Of a stretch of DNA of 64,000 nt, positions 7,166 to 16,033 are shown piece by piece. The stretch is taken from positions 620,001-684,000 of the forward strand of contig NZ_JAJISD010000001.1 in assembly GCF_020880995.1 (NCBI RefSeq), in the 5' to 3' direction. The position numbers and the translations under genes are program-made. Positions within the stretch are counted from its first letter, which is position 1, and each line of letters begins with the position of its first letter. The stretch comes from Reyranella aquatilis (lineage in GTDB: Bacteria; Pseudomonadota; Alphaproteobacteria; Reyranellales; Reyranellaceae). A model generated the notes under the pieces. The model was not told the DNA's origin. It was given only the letters and a program-made list of their open reading frames with translations, and searched no databases.

Positions 7166-8326
7166 TCAGCGCAGACCAAGGCCGCGGGCGACGATGCCGC
7201 GCAGGACCTGGGTGGTGCCGCCCTGGATGGTGTAGCTCGGCGCCATCATCGTCGCGTATTGGGCGACATCGAGGAAGTCGGCGAGATCGTCCTCCGTCGT
7301 GGCGTCGGATTCGGCCAGCGTGCGCGCGATCTCCGGCAGGTCCTGCTGGTAGATGGTCCCAAGATCCTTCACGAGCGACGCTTCGATGGCCGGCGACTTG
7401 CCGCCCTGCATCATGCCGGCGACGGCCGTCGACATCTGGCGCAGGGTCCACAGGCGCGCGATCAGGCGGCCGAGGATGGCGCTGGCGCGCTTCGCCGGCT
7501 GGCGGCCGAGCACGCGCACCAGTTCGCGCAGCACGTAGACGTTCTGCATGAAGCGCTCGGGCCCGGAGCGCTCGAAGGCCAGCTCGCTCGTGACCTGAAG
7601 CCAGCCGTCACCCTCGTTGCCGATCAGGCAATCCTCGGGGATGAATGCATCGGAGAACGTCACCTCGTTCCAGTCGTGACGACCGGCGAGGTTGATGATC
7701 GGACGGATCGTAATGCCCGGAGTCTTGAGATCGACCAGAAGCTGGCTCAGCCCCTTGTGACGGTCGCCGTGCTGGCCGGACGTGCGGACCAGCGTGATGC
7801 AGTAATGGTTGCGGTGCGCGCCCGAGGTCCAGACCTTGGTGCCGTTCACACGAAAACCGCCCGGCACCGGCTCGGCGCGGGTGCGCACTGAAGCTAGATC
7901 CGATCCCGAATCCGGCTCGGACATGCCGATGCTGAAATAGCACTCGCCCTTGACGATGCGCGGCAGGATCGCCTGACGCTGCTGCTCGGTGCCGAACTTG
8001 AGAAGCAACGGACCGGACTGGCGGTCCGCCACCCAGTGCGAACCGGCCGGCGCACTGTTGCCGAGCAGTTCCTCGGTCACGACAAGACGGTCGAGGAAGG
8101 TGCGCTCGGCGCCGCCATACTGCTTGGGCCAGGTGATGCCGAGCCAGCCCTTGGCGCCCAGCGCCCGGCTGAACTCGGGCGACGCCGTGTTCCAGCTTGC
8201 GAAGCGGTCCTCGGTCTTGATCTTGGGCAGCGTTTCCTTGAGGAACGCGCGGACTTCCTCGCGCAAGGCCTCGGCCTCGGCGGGCAGATGGAACGGCGGA
8301 AACTCGAGCTTGGGGATGGACATCAT
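7166..8326 (-). CDS. Acyl-CoA dehydrogenase family protein (first subunit)
   Basis: A 386-residue acyl-CoA dehydrogenase that would oxidise an acyl-CoA thioester with FAD. Landmarks are EEVRAFLKETLPKI, GWLGITWPKQYGGAERTFLDRLVVTEEL, FSIGMSEPDSGSDLASVRTRAE (FAD/substrate loop), GTKVWTSGAHRNHYCITLVRT, GLSQLLVDLKTPGITIRPI and the C-terminal YTIQGGTTQVLRGIVARGLGL. It is first in a two-gene operon with the acyl-CoA dehydrogenase at 6098. The start is ambiguous: ATG at 8326 (MMSIPKLEFPPFHL) fits family alignments, while an upstream ATG at 8350 is also possible. Confidence 0.92.
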   Translation of the reverse strand: MMSIPKLEFPPFHLPAEAEALREEVRAFLKETLPKIKTEDRFASWNTASPEFSRALGAKGWLGITWPKQYGGAERTFLDRLVVTEELLGNSAPAGSHWVADRQSGPLLLKFGTEQQRQAILPRIVKGECYFSIGMSEPDSGSDLASVRTRAEPVPGGFRVNGTKVWTSGAHRNHYCITLVRTSGQHGDRHKGLSQLLVDLKTPGITIRPIINLAGRHDWNEVTFSDAFIPEDCLIGNEGDGWLQVTSELAFERSGPERFMQNVYVLRELVRVLGRQPAKRASAILGRLIARLWTLRQMSTAVAGMMQGGKSPAIEASLVKDLGTIYQQDLPEIARTLAESDATTEDDLADFLDVAQYATMMAPSYTIQGGTTQVLRGIVARGLGLR

Positions 8327-8399
8327 GATCTCGATGGTTGGATGCACCATCTGTGTCGGCTAATCCTGTAACGCGCAACCCGTGAGTTTCGAGGGTCGA

Positions 8400-8876
8400 A
8401 TGCCCCGCCGTGCCCCACGCCTGCCGCCACTCTTGGCGGAATTCGACGATGACGAGCGCGATGCCGTCCTGGCCGCCAACCGCGCCTTCTACCGGGCGTT
8501 CAACGAGCGCGACGACGCCGCCATGGACCTGATCTGGGCGCCGACCGGCGCGGTCGTCTGCCTCCATCCCGGGCAGCCGGCGCTCTACGATCGGGCGGAG
8601 ATCATGGCGAGCTGGCGCGCCATCATGAAGCATCCCGAGGCGCCGCGCGTGCGCTGCACCGAAGAATGGGTGCTGGGACGTCCGGGCCTCGCGCTGGTGA
8701 CCTGCCGCGAGATCCTGCCCAACGGTCAGCTCATGGCGAGCAATCTCTATGTCCGCATGACCGACGGCTGGCACATGGCGAGCCATCATTCCGGGCCGGT
8801 CCCGCCCGTCGCGACCGAGCGCCCGACACCTGCCGGCACCGCGGTCGGCGCGCGCGACCGGCGCAAGCTGCACTAG
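8400..8876 (+). CDS. NTF2-like (SnoaL-type) domain protein
   Basis: A 158-residue cytosolic protein with the nuclear-transport-factor-2 fold. DERDAVLAANRAFYRAFNERDDAAMDLIWAPTGAVVCLHPGQPALYDRAEIMASWRAIM is the classic N-terminal helix and pocket segment, followed by strands ending LYVRMTDGWHMASHHSGPV. The family includes enzymes and ligand-binding proteins, so the function is not predictable. The ATG at 8400 has GAGGG six bases upstream and is preferred over the GTG at 8382. Its 3' end nearly meets the convergent gene at 8884. Confidence 0.85.
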   Translation: MPRRAPRLPPLLAEFDDDERDAVLAANRAFYRAFNERDDAAMDLIWAPTGAVVCLHPGQPALYDRAEIMASWRAIMKHPEAPRVRCTEEWVLGRPGLALVTCREILPNGQLMASNLYVRMTDGWHMASHHSGPVPPVATERPTPAGTAVGARDRRKLH

Positions 8877-8883
8877 GCGAGGT

Positions 8884-9876
8884 TCAGCGAGCGACCAGAC
8901 TTCCGGGTCGGAGCAGCGGCTTCAACCGGCTGTAGGGAATGTCGACAGTATAGGGGCCGGCTGAGTACGGGCCGACTTCGTACTGGTTGAAGTAGACCTG
9001 GAGCCTGTCGCTCTGCCAGCAGAAGCGCTCGGCGCTGTTGACCGTCTTGGTGAGCTTTCGCGGCTCCAGCGCATCCTCGAACCCGGGGTTCTCGACAAAC
9101 TGCTTCTTAAGGTCGGCCCCGACGATCGCTGTCACCTCTTTCAGCCAGGGCGCACCTTCGGCAAAGACGCCGGACGGCGGAACAGGCTTGCCAGTGTGCA
9201 GGTCGACCAGCGCACAGGTCAGGCTCCCATAGCCATGGGCACCGCCGGTGTAGGCCCAGAACGTCAGCGCCACGGTGATCGAGTCGGGTCCCGGCCGATA
9301 GAGCGCGTAGCTCTGCATCGCCTCCCACTGCTCTTCCCGATCGACGCCGGCATCGACGCCCGGCGTCGTCTCCTTGGCAGCCTTCGCCGCCGAATCGGCA
9401 TAGGCGCGGTTGAGAGCCGAAAAGTCCGCCGTATTACCGGCGAACCTCGGATACCGAAGGTCGAGCGTGTACGTCACCTTGCCGACCTTGCCCGTCTTCT
9501 CGATCGCCTGGTCCTCGACGAAAGGATAGGGACCGGCGGCGGAGGCCTTGAGATCGGCGATCCGGTCGGCATACCGCGTCGTCAGGCAGCGCTCGATCAC
9601 ATCCGGATCTTCGTTCGTCCGGCAGGCGCGGTTTCGACCGACGATCCAGCGGATCTGGCTCTTCTCGAGACTCTCCTTGGCCGGCCCCGTGAGCTTGGCC
9701 GCCAAGGCGGCATAGAGGCCAGCCAGTTCCCGGTCGGCCTTCGCCAGTTCCGGCGACTTGCAGACCGCGCGCTCGGAGGCGTTTGACGCTTTGGCGCAAT
9801 CGAAGCTCGGAGCGCCCTGGGCCGCCGCCGCCACCGGAAGGAGCGCGACCAACGCCGCGATGCCGAACCTCGTCAT
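8884..9876 (-). CDS. Exported protein with LprI-like N-terminal and DUF3298-like C-terminal domains
   Basis: A 330-residue secreted or periplasmic protein. A signal peptide (MTRFGIAALVALLPVAAAAQG) leads into a Cys-containing LprI/DUF1311-type helical domain (FDCAKASNASERAVCKSPELAKADRELAGLYAAL ... RNRACRTNEDPDVIERCLTTRYADRIADL). The C-terminal half, with YRPGPDSITVALTFWAYTGGAHGYGSLTCALVDLHTGKPV, resembles the RsiV/DUF3298 domain. LprI homologues inhibit lysozyme, but inhibition here is only inferred. The ATG at 9876 has GGAGG upstream and overlaps the aminotransferase stop codon (ATGA), so the two genes are translationally coupled. Confidence 0.85.
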   Translation of the reverse strand: MTRFGIAALVALLPVAAAAQGAPSFDCAKASNASERAVCKSPELAKADRELAGLYAALAAKLTGPAKESLEKSQIRWIVGRNRACRTNEDPDVIERCLTTRYADRIADLKASAAGPYPFVEDQAIEKTGKVGKVTYTLDLRYPRFAGNTADFSALNRAYADSAAKAAKETTPGVDAGVDREEQWEAMQSYALYRPGPDSITVALTFWAYTGGAHGYGSLTCALVDLHTGKPVPPSGVFAEGAPWLKEVTAIVGADLKKQFVENPGFEDALEPRKLTKTVNSAERFCWQSDRLQVYFNQYEVGPYSAGPYTVDIPYSRLKPLLRPGSLVAR

Positions 9877-11024
9877 CCCCGCCTCCACGCCTTGAGGCGG
9901 CGGACCGCCTCCTCCATCTCCGCGGTCGAGCCGGCGAACGAGATGCGCAATGTGCCTGCGCCCCTCGCCCGGTCGAAATCGATCCCCGGCGTCGTCGCCA
10001 CGCCGGCCTCGCGCAGCATGCGGCTGCAGAACTCGCGGCTGTCGTTGGTGAGGTGAGAGACGTCGGCGTAGATGTAGAAGGCGCCCTGCGCAGGCGTGAG
10101 CCGGTCGAGGCCGGCGTCCGGCAGGCCGGCCATCAGCAGGTCGCGATTGGCGCGGTACCGCTCCACGTGGCCGTCGAGTTCTTCCCGGCAGTCGAAGGCG
10201 GCCAGCGCGGCATGCTGGCTGAGCGTCGGCACCGAGATGAAGAAGTTCTGCGTCAGCCGCTCGATCGATCGCACCATGTCGGCCGGCACGACCAACCAGC
10301 CCACCCGCCAGCCCGTCATCGAGAAGTACTTCGAGAAGCTGTTCACAACGATCGCGGTGTCCGACACCTCGGCCGCCGAGTGGGTTTCGCCCTCATAGAC
10401 GATGCCGTGATAGATCTCGTCGGAAATCAACCGCACACCGTTGGCGTTGCACCAGTCGGCCAGCGCCTTCAGTTCGTCGCGCGTCACCATCGTGCCCGTC
10501 GGGTTGGACGGGCTCGCCACGATCAGCCCGTCGAGATGACCGGCCTTCTCCAGCGCCGCGACGGTCGGCTGGAATCGGTCAGCCGCCGAGGTCGGCAGAT
10601 CGACCGCCTCAAGATTGAGAGCGGCCAGGATATTGCGATAGGCCGGATAGCCGGGCGCGGCGAGAGCCACGCGATCACCGGCATCGAAGCTCGCCAGGAA
10701 CGCCAGAGGAAAGCCGCCCGACGATCCGGTCGTGACCACGACGCGCTCGGCCGACACGTCGGCGCCATAGGTCTCTCGATAGTGCCGCGCGATGCGTTCC
10801 CGCAGCGCCGGCATGCCGAGCGCCGCCACGTAGCCCAGCCGGTCGGCATCGAGCGCTGCATGCGCGGCCGCCAGCGCGGCCTTGGGCGCGGGCGTACTGG
10901 GTTGCCCGACCTCGAGATGGATCACGACGTCGCCCGCCGCCTCCTTCTCCGCGGCCGCCGCCATCACGTCCATGACGATGAACGGGTCGACGCCGCCGGA
11001 ACGGCGCGAGAGCTTGCCCGACAT
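9873..11024 (-). CDS. PLP-dependent class I/II aminotransferase
   Basis: A 383-residue fold-type I aminotransferase transferring an amino group between an amino acid and a 2-oxo acid through pyridoxal phosphate. Landmarks are VIHLEVGQPSTPAPKAAL, VVVTTGSSGGFPLAFLAS, IVASPSNPTGTMV, LISDEIYHGIVYEG, and the Schiff-base lysine in VVNSFSKYFSMTGWRVGWLV; the carboxylate-binding Arg is in TLRISFAGS. Substrate specificity cannot be assigned. It precedes the LprI-like gene with a 4-bp overlap and follows the GGT-like gene by 8 bp. Confidence 0.92.
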   Translation of the reverse strand: MSGKLSRRSGGVDPFIVMDVMAAAAEKEAAGDVVIHLEVGQPSTPAPKAALAAAHAALDADRLGYVAALGMPALRERIARHYRETYGADVSAERVVVTTGSSGGFPLAFLASFDAGDRVALAAPGYPAYRNILAALNLEAVDLPTSAADRFQPTVAALEKAGHLDGLIVASPSNPTGTMVTRDELKALADWCNANGVRLISDEIYHGIVYEGETHSAAEVSDTAIVVNSFSKYFSMTGWRVGWLVVPADMVRSIERLTQNFFISVPTLSQHAALAAFDCREELDGHVERYRANRDLLMAGLPDAGLDRLTPAQGAFYIYADVSHLTNDSREFCSRMLREAGVATTPGIDFDRARGAGTLRISFAGSTAEMEEAVRRLKAWRRG

Positions 11025-11032
11025 ATCGCGCT

Positions 11033-12370
11033 CTATTCGGTGGCGAGCGTCGACAGGCCCGCGCCCGCTGGATCGGCCCCGGTCCGGCAGGCTTCCGGCT
11101 TGCCGCGCAGGCCCGACGGGCAGGCGATCGCGTTCACGAAGCCTCCCTGCGCCCGCCTGTTGGCCAGCACCGTCGCGAGGTTCTTGTCGTTGTCGATCAC
11201 CTCCCGCGCGACGAAGCCCGTCGCCTGGGCCGCGCCCGGACCACCGCCGCCGGCGCCTGCAAAGGTGAATTCGCCATTGCCGGGATTCGCGATGATCAGC
11301 GGACTGACCGAAGCGGCCTCCGGGTTCGGCGATCCCAGCAGGATGCCGCTGCCGGGAACCATCACGCGGGCGCCGAAAAGCTGGCCCATCGACAACTCGC
11401 AGGCCGCGGCTCCACCCTTGGAATCGACCGCTGCGAACCCGGCAAAGCCCCCGGAATCGGCAGGCGTGCCGCCGCTCGGCGCGGCGCCGTTCCAGCCCGC
11501 CAGCGCGGCCGCACCGGCGGCCGGCGCCGGCGCGACGTAGACCCGGCTGCGATATTGGCTCACGGACTGGGGCGCCGCGGAAATGGGGATCGTGTTGCGC
11601 AACGTATCCACCGGCAGACTGCCGCCCGCCTGCGACACCTGTTCCGAGAAGGTGCGCGCCAATGCGCCCTGGAAGAACTCGGCGCCGCCCCGCTGGCGGA
11701 TGCCGCCCAGCACCGTCGCGAGTTCGGGCTGAACCAGCGACGAGCCCTCACCGGCCGAACCCAAGATGCGTCGCGCCTCCGAATCCCCGCCGAGGAGCGC
11801 ACCCCCTGCCTGAAGGTCTCGGGCGAGCGCGCGCGACACAGGGAAGCCGAACCGCGCAAGCCGTTCGGCCGGCGAGACGGTCTGCTCCCAGCGCAGCTGC
11901 CCATGCCGCACATGCATCAGCGTAATGGCCCGAACCCCGCCCGGTACCGAAAAGGGAGTACCCCTCACACCGCCCGGCGCCGCGATCGGCGGAAAGACGA
12001 ACGCCTCGGCCTTCTTGGTCTTCTCGTTGTGGACAACGCAGGCGCCTGATGCGCCGAGCGACGCCGCCGACGGCAGCGTCACGGCCAGTGCAAAATACAT
12101 CGCAACCGCGGCATCGGTCGCATTGCCTCCCGCCAGGAGGATATCTCGACCGACTTCGGCCGCGCGCCCCTCCTCGGCGGTGACGGCCGCGAACGACGTA
12201 CCCTTGGTGACCGGCGACAGGCCCCGCCTGTTGGCCGGCAATCCGGCCGGGTTGGTCGCGTTCTCGTCGCGGTCGCGCTGACGGTCCGTCTCACTAAAGC
12301 CACAACCCGTGACCAGAAAGAGGCCAACGAAGGCTGCGTTGCACAATTGACGCGGCCAACGACCGTTCAT
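11033..12370 (-). CDS. Gamma-glutamyltranspeptidase-like lipoprotein, probably degenerate
   Basis: A 445-residue protein related to gamma-glutamyltranspeptidases. The N-terminal core is recognisable: FAAVTAEEGRAAEVGRDILLAGGNATDAAVAMYFALAVTLPSAASLGASGACVVHNEKTKKAEAF, with the FPPIAAPGG region in place of the usual FRE segment. The ATG at 12370 gives a lipoprotein signal (FVGLFLVTGC, lipobox VTGC). The region that normally starts the small subunit with a TTH nucleophile reads DSGGFAGFAAVDSKGGAAACELSM and has no Thr-Thr. The protein is also shorter than canonical enzymes (about 580). Autocleavage and transferase activity are therefore doubtful. The longer ATG at 12415 would overlap the divergent gene. 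Confidence 0.8.
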   Translation of the reverse strand: MNGRWPRQLCNAAFVGLFLVTGCGFSETDRQRDRDENATNPAGLPANRRGLSPVTKGTSFAAVTAEEGRAAEVGRDILLAGGNATDAAVAMYFALAVTLPSAASLGASGACVVHNEKTKKAEAFVFPPIAAPGGVRGTPFSVPGGVRAITLMHVRHGQLRWEQTVSPAERLARFGFPVSRALARDLQAGGALLGGDSEARRILGSAGEGSSLVQPELATVLGGIRQRGGAEFFQGALARTFSEQVSQAGGSLPVDTLRNTIPISAAPQSVSQYRSRVYVAPAPAAGAAALAGWNGAAPSGGTPADSGGFAGFAAVDSKGGAAACELSMGQLFGARVMVPGSGILLGSPNPEAASVSPLIIANPGNGEFTFAGAGGGGPGAAQATGFVAREVIDNDKNLATVLANRRAQGGFVNAIACPSGLRGKPEACRTGADPAGAGLSTLATE

Positions 12371-12386
12371 AGCCTGTCTCAGCCCT

Positions 12387-13766
12387 GTGCCGACCTTGTT
12401 CAAACGCATCGCCACCCTCTTCTGTCTGACGCTGTTCGCGCTGGCACCGTTTCGTGCCGCGACGGCTCAGCAAGGTCAACGCCTCAATCTGATCCGCGAC
12501 GCCGAGATCGAGAGCACGATCCGCACCTTCACCGTTCCAATCTGGAAGGCCGCAGGTCTCGATCCCAATGGCGTCGAGATCATGATCGTCCAGGATGGTT
12601 CGCTCAATGCCTTCGTGGCGGGTGGCCAGCGCATCTTCATCAATACCGGCTTGATCATGCGTACCGAGCGGCCGAACCAGCTGATCGGCGTCATGGCCCA
12701 TGAAAGCGGCCACATCGCCGGCGGCCACCTGGCCCGTATGCAGGAGGAGCTGCGCGGCCTCTCGACGCTGCAGATCCTGGAGACGATCCTTGCGGGCGGC
12801 GCCATGGCAGGAGGCGCACTGGGAGGCGCGGCAGGCGGTAGCGGCGGCCACAGCGGCGGCACGGGACGTCCGATGGCGCCCGGCTCCCTGATGTCGTTCC
12901 TGAAGTACACGCAGACCCAGGAAAGCGCCGCTGATCAGGCTGCCATCACCTACCTGCAGCGCACCGGCCAGTCGCCCAAGGGCACGATCGAATTCCTGCG
13001 CTACATGCAGCGCGAGGAGAAGCTCGCGATCAACCGGCGCGATCCTTATCTGACGACGCATCCTTTGACACCGGAACGGATTTCAGCGTTCGAGCAGGCG
13101 GCGGCAAATTCGCCCTACGCCAACACACCCGACACGCCGCAATTCCTCATGCTGCATCAGCGCATGGTGGCCAAGCTGTACGGCTTCATCGCGCCCGACG
13201 CCGCACTGCAGCGCTACACGGAAGCCGACCGATCGGTGCCGGCCCGCTACGCCCGTGCCATCGCGCTCTACAGAAAGGGCGCGCTGGGCTCGGCGTTGCT
13301 GACGATCGACGGGCTGCTCAAGGAATTTCCGAACGATCCCTACTTCCACGAAGTTCGGGGCCAGATGCTCTATGAGAACGGGCGCGCGGCCGAGTCGATC
13401 GCCTCCTATCGACGAGCCGTGCAACTCGCCCCGTCGGCGGCGATCCTGAAGATCGACCTCGCCCGGGCACTGCTCGATGTGAACACCCCCGATAACGACC
13501 GCGAAGCGGTGCGCAACCTGGAACTGGCGACGCAGCAGGAAGCGGGAAGTTTCGAACTCTGGCGCCTGATGGCATCGGGCTACTCCAAGCTCAACAATCC
13601 GGGTATGACGTCGCTGGCTCGAGCCGAGATGGCGGCCCTACGAGGGCAGCGCAGCGAGGCACAGACACACGCCGAGGCTGCATCGCGTCAGCTCCCTGCC
13701 GGAACGCCGGCCTGGCAACGCGCGCAGGATCTCAAGGCCTACATCAACAGCCGGCCCCGCAAGTAG
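12387..13766 (+). CDS. M48 family metalloprotease with TPR tail (BepA-like)
   Basis: A 459-residue periplasmic zinc protease, probably for outer-membrane protein quality control as in BepA. The signal peptide is MPTLFKRIATLFCLTLFALAPFRAATAQ. Zinc site: H105-E106-S-G-H109 in GVMAHESGHIAGGH, with the third ligand at E179 in QTQESAADQAAITYLQR. A Gly/Ala-rich segment lies between them. The C-terminal half has TPR helices (ARAIALYRKGALGSALLTIDGLLKEFPNDPYFHEVRGQMLYENGRAAESIASYRRAVQLAP). The start is a GTG with no close alternative. It is divergent from the GGT-like lipoprotein and 21 bp ahead of a DsbA-like gene. Confidence 0.93.
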   Translation: MPTLFKRIATLFCLTLFALAPFRAATAQQGQRLNLIRDAEIESTIRTFTVPIWKAAGLDPNGVEIMIVQDGSLNAFVAGGQRIFINTGLIMRTERPNQLIGVMAHESGHIAGGHLARMQEELRGLSTLQILETILAGGAMAGGALGGAAGGSGGHSGGTGRPMAPGSLMSFLKYTQTQESAADQAAITYLQRTGQSPKGTIEFLRYMQREEKLAINRRDPYLTTHPLTPERISAFEQAAANSPYANTPDTPQFLMLHQRMVAKLYGFIAPDAALQRYTEADRSVPARYARAIALYRKGALGSALLTIDGLLKEFPNDPYFHEVRGQMLYENGRAAESIASYRRAVQLAPSAAILKIDLARALLDVNTPDNDREAVRNLELATQQEAGSFELWRLMASGYSKLNNPGMTSLARAEMAALRGQRSEAQTHAEAASRQLPAGTPAWQRAQDLKAYINSRPRK

Positions 13767-13787
13767 CCGGCCCGGGAGAAAATCAGG

Positions 13788-14564
13788 ATGCGTTCCCTTC
13801 TACTGGCGACCCTCGTCGGTCTGATCGTCATCGGCGCCGCCGTTGCGAGTCGGACCTCCCTCCCCCGGATCAAGGAGGCGCCGATGTCCGCTGCCGCCGC
13901 CACCGACCCGCCGGTCCCGGCCGACCTCGGCAAGAGCATCCGGGCGTATCTGATGGCCAATCCGGAGGTCCTGGTCGAGGCGATGCAGGAACTGGAGCGC
14001 AAGCAGGACAGTCAGCGCGACGCCGTCGCCCTCAAAGCGATCGCGCAGAACGAGGCCGAGTTGTTCCGCGACCCTGAAAGCCCGGTGGGCGGCAATCCCG
14101 CCGGCGACGTCACGATCGTCGAGTTCAACGACTATCAGTGCCCCTACTGCAAGCGCGCCTACCAGGCCGTGAAGTCGGTCACGGGCACCGACGGCAAGGT
14201 GAAGATCGTCTACAAGGACCTGCCGATCCTCGGCGAGGCCTCCCGGATCGCCGCCCTGGCGGCGCTCGCCTCGATCAAGCAGGGCAAGCACAAGGAACTC
14301 CACAACGCACTGATGGAGTTCAACGGCAAGCTCGACCGCGAGAAGATCCTCGAGGTGGCCACCGCGGTCGGCCTCGACATCGCCCAACTCCAGAAGGACA
14401 TGGACGATCCGAAGCTGAAGCAGATCATCGAACGCAACATGGCGCTAGCCGGGGCGCTCGGCGTGCGTGGCACGCCGGCATTCGTCATCGGCAAGCAGTT
14501 CGTCCCGGGCGCGGTCGACGCCGAAGCCCTGAAGGCCCTGATCGCGGACGCCCGCAAGAGCTAA
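13788..14564 (+). CDS. DsbA-family thiol:disulfide oxidoreductase
   Basis: A 258-residue periplasmic thioredoxin-fold protein. An N-terminal membrane or signal segment (LLLATLVGLIVIGAAVA) is followed by a helical linker (IRAYLMANPEVLVEAMQELERKQ) and then the catalytic domain. The redox motif C118-P-Y-C121 lies in VTIVEFNDYQCPYCKRAY, and the cis-Pro loop in VRGTPAFVIGKQFVPGA. It probably oxidises or isomerises disulfides, in the ScsC/BdbD-like branch; direction is not predictable. It follows the M48 protease in the same orientation, and its stop overlaps the convergent gene by 4 bp. Confidence 0.93.
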   Translation: MRSLLLATLVGLIVIGAAVASRTSLPRIKEAPMSAAAATDPPVPADLGKSIRAYLMANPEVLVEAMQELERKQDSQRDAVALKAIAQNEAELFRDPESPVGGNPAGDVTIVEFNDYQCPYCKRAYQAVKSVTGTDGKVKIVYKDLPILGEASRIAALAALASIKQGKHKELHNALMEFNGKLDREKILEVATAVGLDIAQLQKDMDDPKLKQIIERNMALAGALGVRGTPAFVIGKQFVPGAVDAEALKALIADARKS

Positions 14565-16033
14565 CGCGACACCGTCGCGGTGAGACCGAGCGCATTGACG
14601 AGGTCCGCGCCCGGCTTCAGCAGGTAGTCGATCTTTTCGAGGCCGAGCGCCGGTTGAGGTGCTGCCTCTACGGTCAGGGTCCCGCCCTGCTCCACGAAGC
14701 GGGCGATCGAATCGAGCAGCTTCGACAGGTCCTGGGTGATCAGGACGCCGGGCGGCTGGTAGCGGCGGATTTCGGCCGCCAGTGCCGCGCGCTCGGCCGC
14801 GGCCGGCTGGCCGCTCAGTCGCGATTTGGCCTGAAGGCTCCGCTGCAGCAAGCTCTTGTCGGCGATGACGAGCTTGGCCGACTTGAGGGCAGCCTTCGTC
14901 CCCAGCAGCGCGAAGAAATCGGCCGAATCGAGGGCGCGCCAGAATTCGTCATCCGTGTCGACCACCTGCGCGGCCAGGGAGACGTCGGCCAGGTCGCGAC
15001 CGCCCAGGCTGCAATTCTCGACCCGCACCACATGGCGGACCCGATCCTCGACGGTGCTGCAGTCGAAGCCCACACGCACCTCCCTGAGGTTCATCGACTG
15101 CATAACCATGCGCATCCCCACGGCTTCGACACTGCGCAAGGACGGGGCGAGCACGAGGTCCTCGATCCTGAACCGTGAGCGGCTCGAATCCGGCCCTTCG
15201 CTCACCGTCTCGGTCGATACGCTACCCAAGGACAAGCCATAGCGGGCCATGAGATCCCCGCCGAAGCCCGTCATCCGACCCTCGGCAACGGGAACCCGCC
15301 CGATCGGCGTGCCCGGCTCCCAATCGAGCGAGGACCCCACGGCGATCGGCCGGCGCACATCGACGCCGCGCGCCGTGACGTCGGCGATCGTGAGGCCGGC
15401 CATGCGGGCGCTGCCCGGCTTCACCTGGAAGTCCTTCACTTCGACGGAGGCGACGAGGCCGCGGTCATAGCCGGCGACGGACAGGCGCGCCGCCGAGTAT
15501 CTCGTCTGCTCGAAGGTAATGTGGCTGGCATCTCTCTGCTCGAGCCGCTCGACCGACAACGCGCCGAGCAAGCGTGCAAACATCACCTCGTTGCGGAACG
15601 GGCCCTCGTACGCCGCGTCGTAGCGGGGAAGGTCGAAATTGGCCGCCGTCAGTTCGCCGATCGACCACGAATCGCCCGTATCGGGGGTGGCCAGCCGGAA
15701 GTTGCGCATATGGAACCGCGCCACCCTGAGCGGATCCCCCCAGCTCAATCCTCCCAGCGGCACCCTTCCCCGGACCAGTTCGCCCAGAGGCCAGGCGAGT
15801 CCGCCGGCTTCCCATTCGTCGATCGTCAGTTCGCCGTGCGCCCCTCCCGAAATGCCGCGCAACGTGATGGTGCGATCGAGCAGGCCGACCTTGACCGTCT
15901 CCGCCTTAAGCCCTCCCTGTTCGAGGGCGGCGCGCAGGCGGGTCGCGGCATAGCCCTCGGCAGCTGGAAGGGATGCGGCTGCGCCCCCCAGCAGGAAAAC
16001 GACGGCAGCGATCGCGACGAAGGACTTTCTCAC
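14561..16033 (-). CDS. Exported protein of unknown function, coupled to maiA
   Basis: A 490-residue protein with an N-terminal signal or anchor (VRKSFVAIAAVVFLLGGAAASLPAAEG) and a long beta-rich region with repeated segments such as LLDRTITLRGISGGAHGELTIDEWEAGGLA and ASVEVKDFQVKPGSARMAGLTIADVTARGVDV. The pattern resembles AsmA/DUF-type periplasmic or membrane-associated proteins, but I do not recognise the family. The GTG start (16033) overlaps the maiA stop (GTGA), indicating translational coupling with the tyrosine-degradation operon. No enzymatic motif is visible. Two Cys (FDCSTVEDRV and VENCSLGG) could form a disulfide. Confidence 0.8.
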   Translation of the reverse strand: MRKSFVAIAAVVFLLGGAAASLPAAEGYAATRLRAALEQGGLKAETVKVGLLDRTITLRGISGGAHGELTIDEWEAGGLAWPLGELVRGRVPLGGLSWGDPLRVARFHMRNFRLATPDTGDSWSIGELTAANFDLPRYDAAYEGPFRNEVMFARLLGALSVERLEQRDASHITFEQTRYSAARLSVAGYDRGLVASVEVKDFQVKPGSARMAGLTIADVTARGVDVRRPIAVGSSLDWEPGTPIGRVPVAEGRMTGFGGDLMARYGLSLGSVSTETVSEGPDSSRSRFRIEDLVLAPSLRSVEAVGMRMVMQSMNLREVRVGFDCSTVEDRVRHVVRVENCSLGGRDLADVSLAAQVVDTDDEFWRALDSADFFALLGTKAALKSAKLVIADKSLLQRSLQAKSRLSGQPAAAERAALAAEIRRYQPPGVLITQDLSKLLDSIARFVEQGGTLTVEAAPQPALGLEKIDYLLKPGADLVNALGLTATVSR

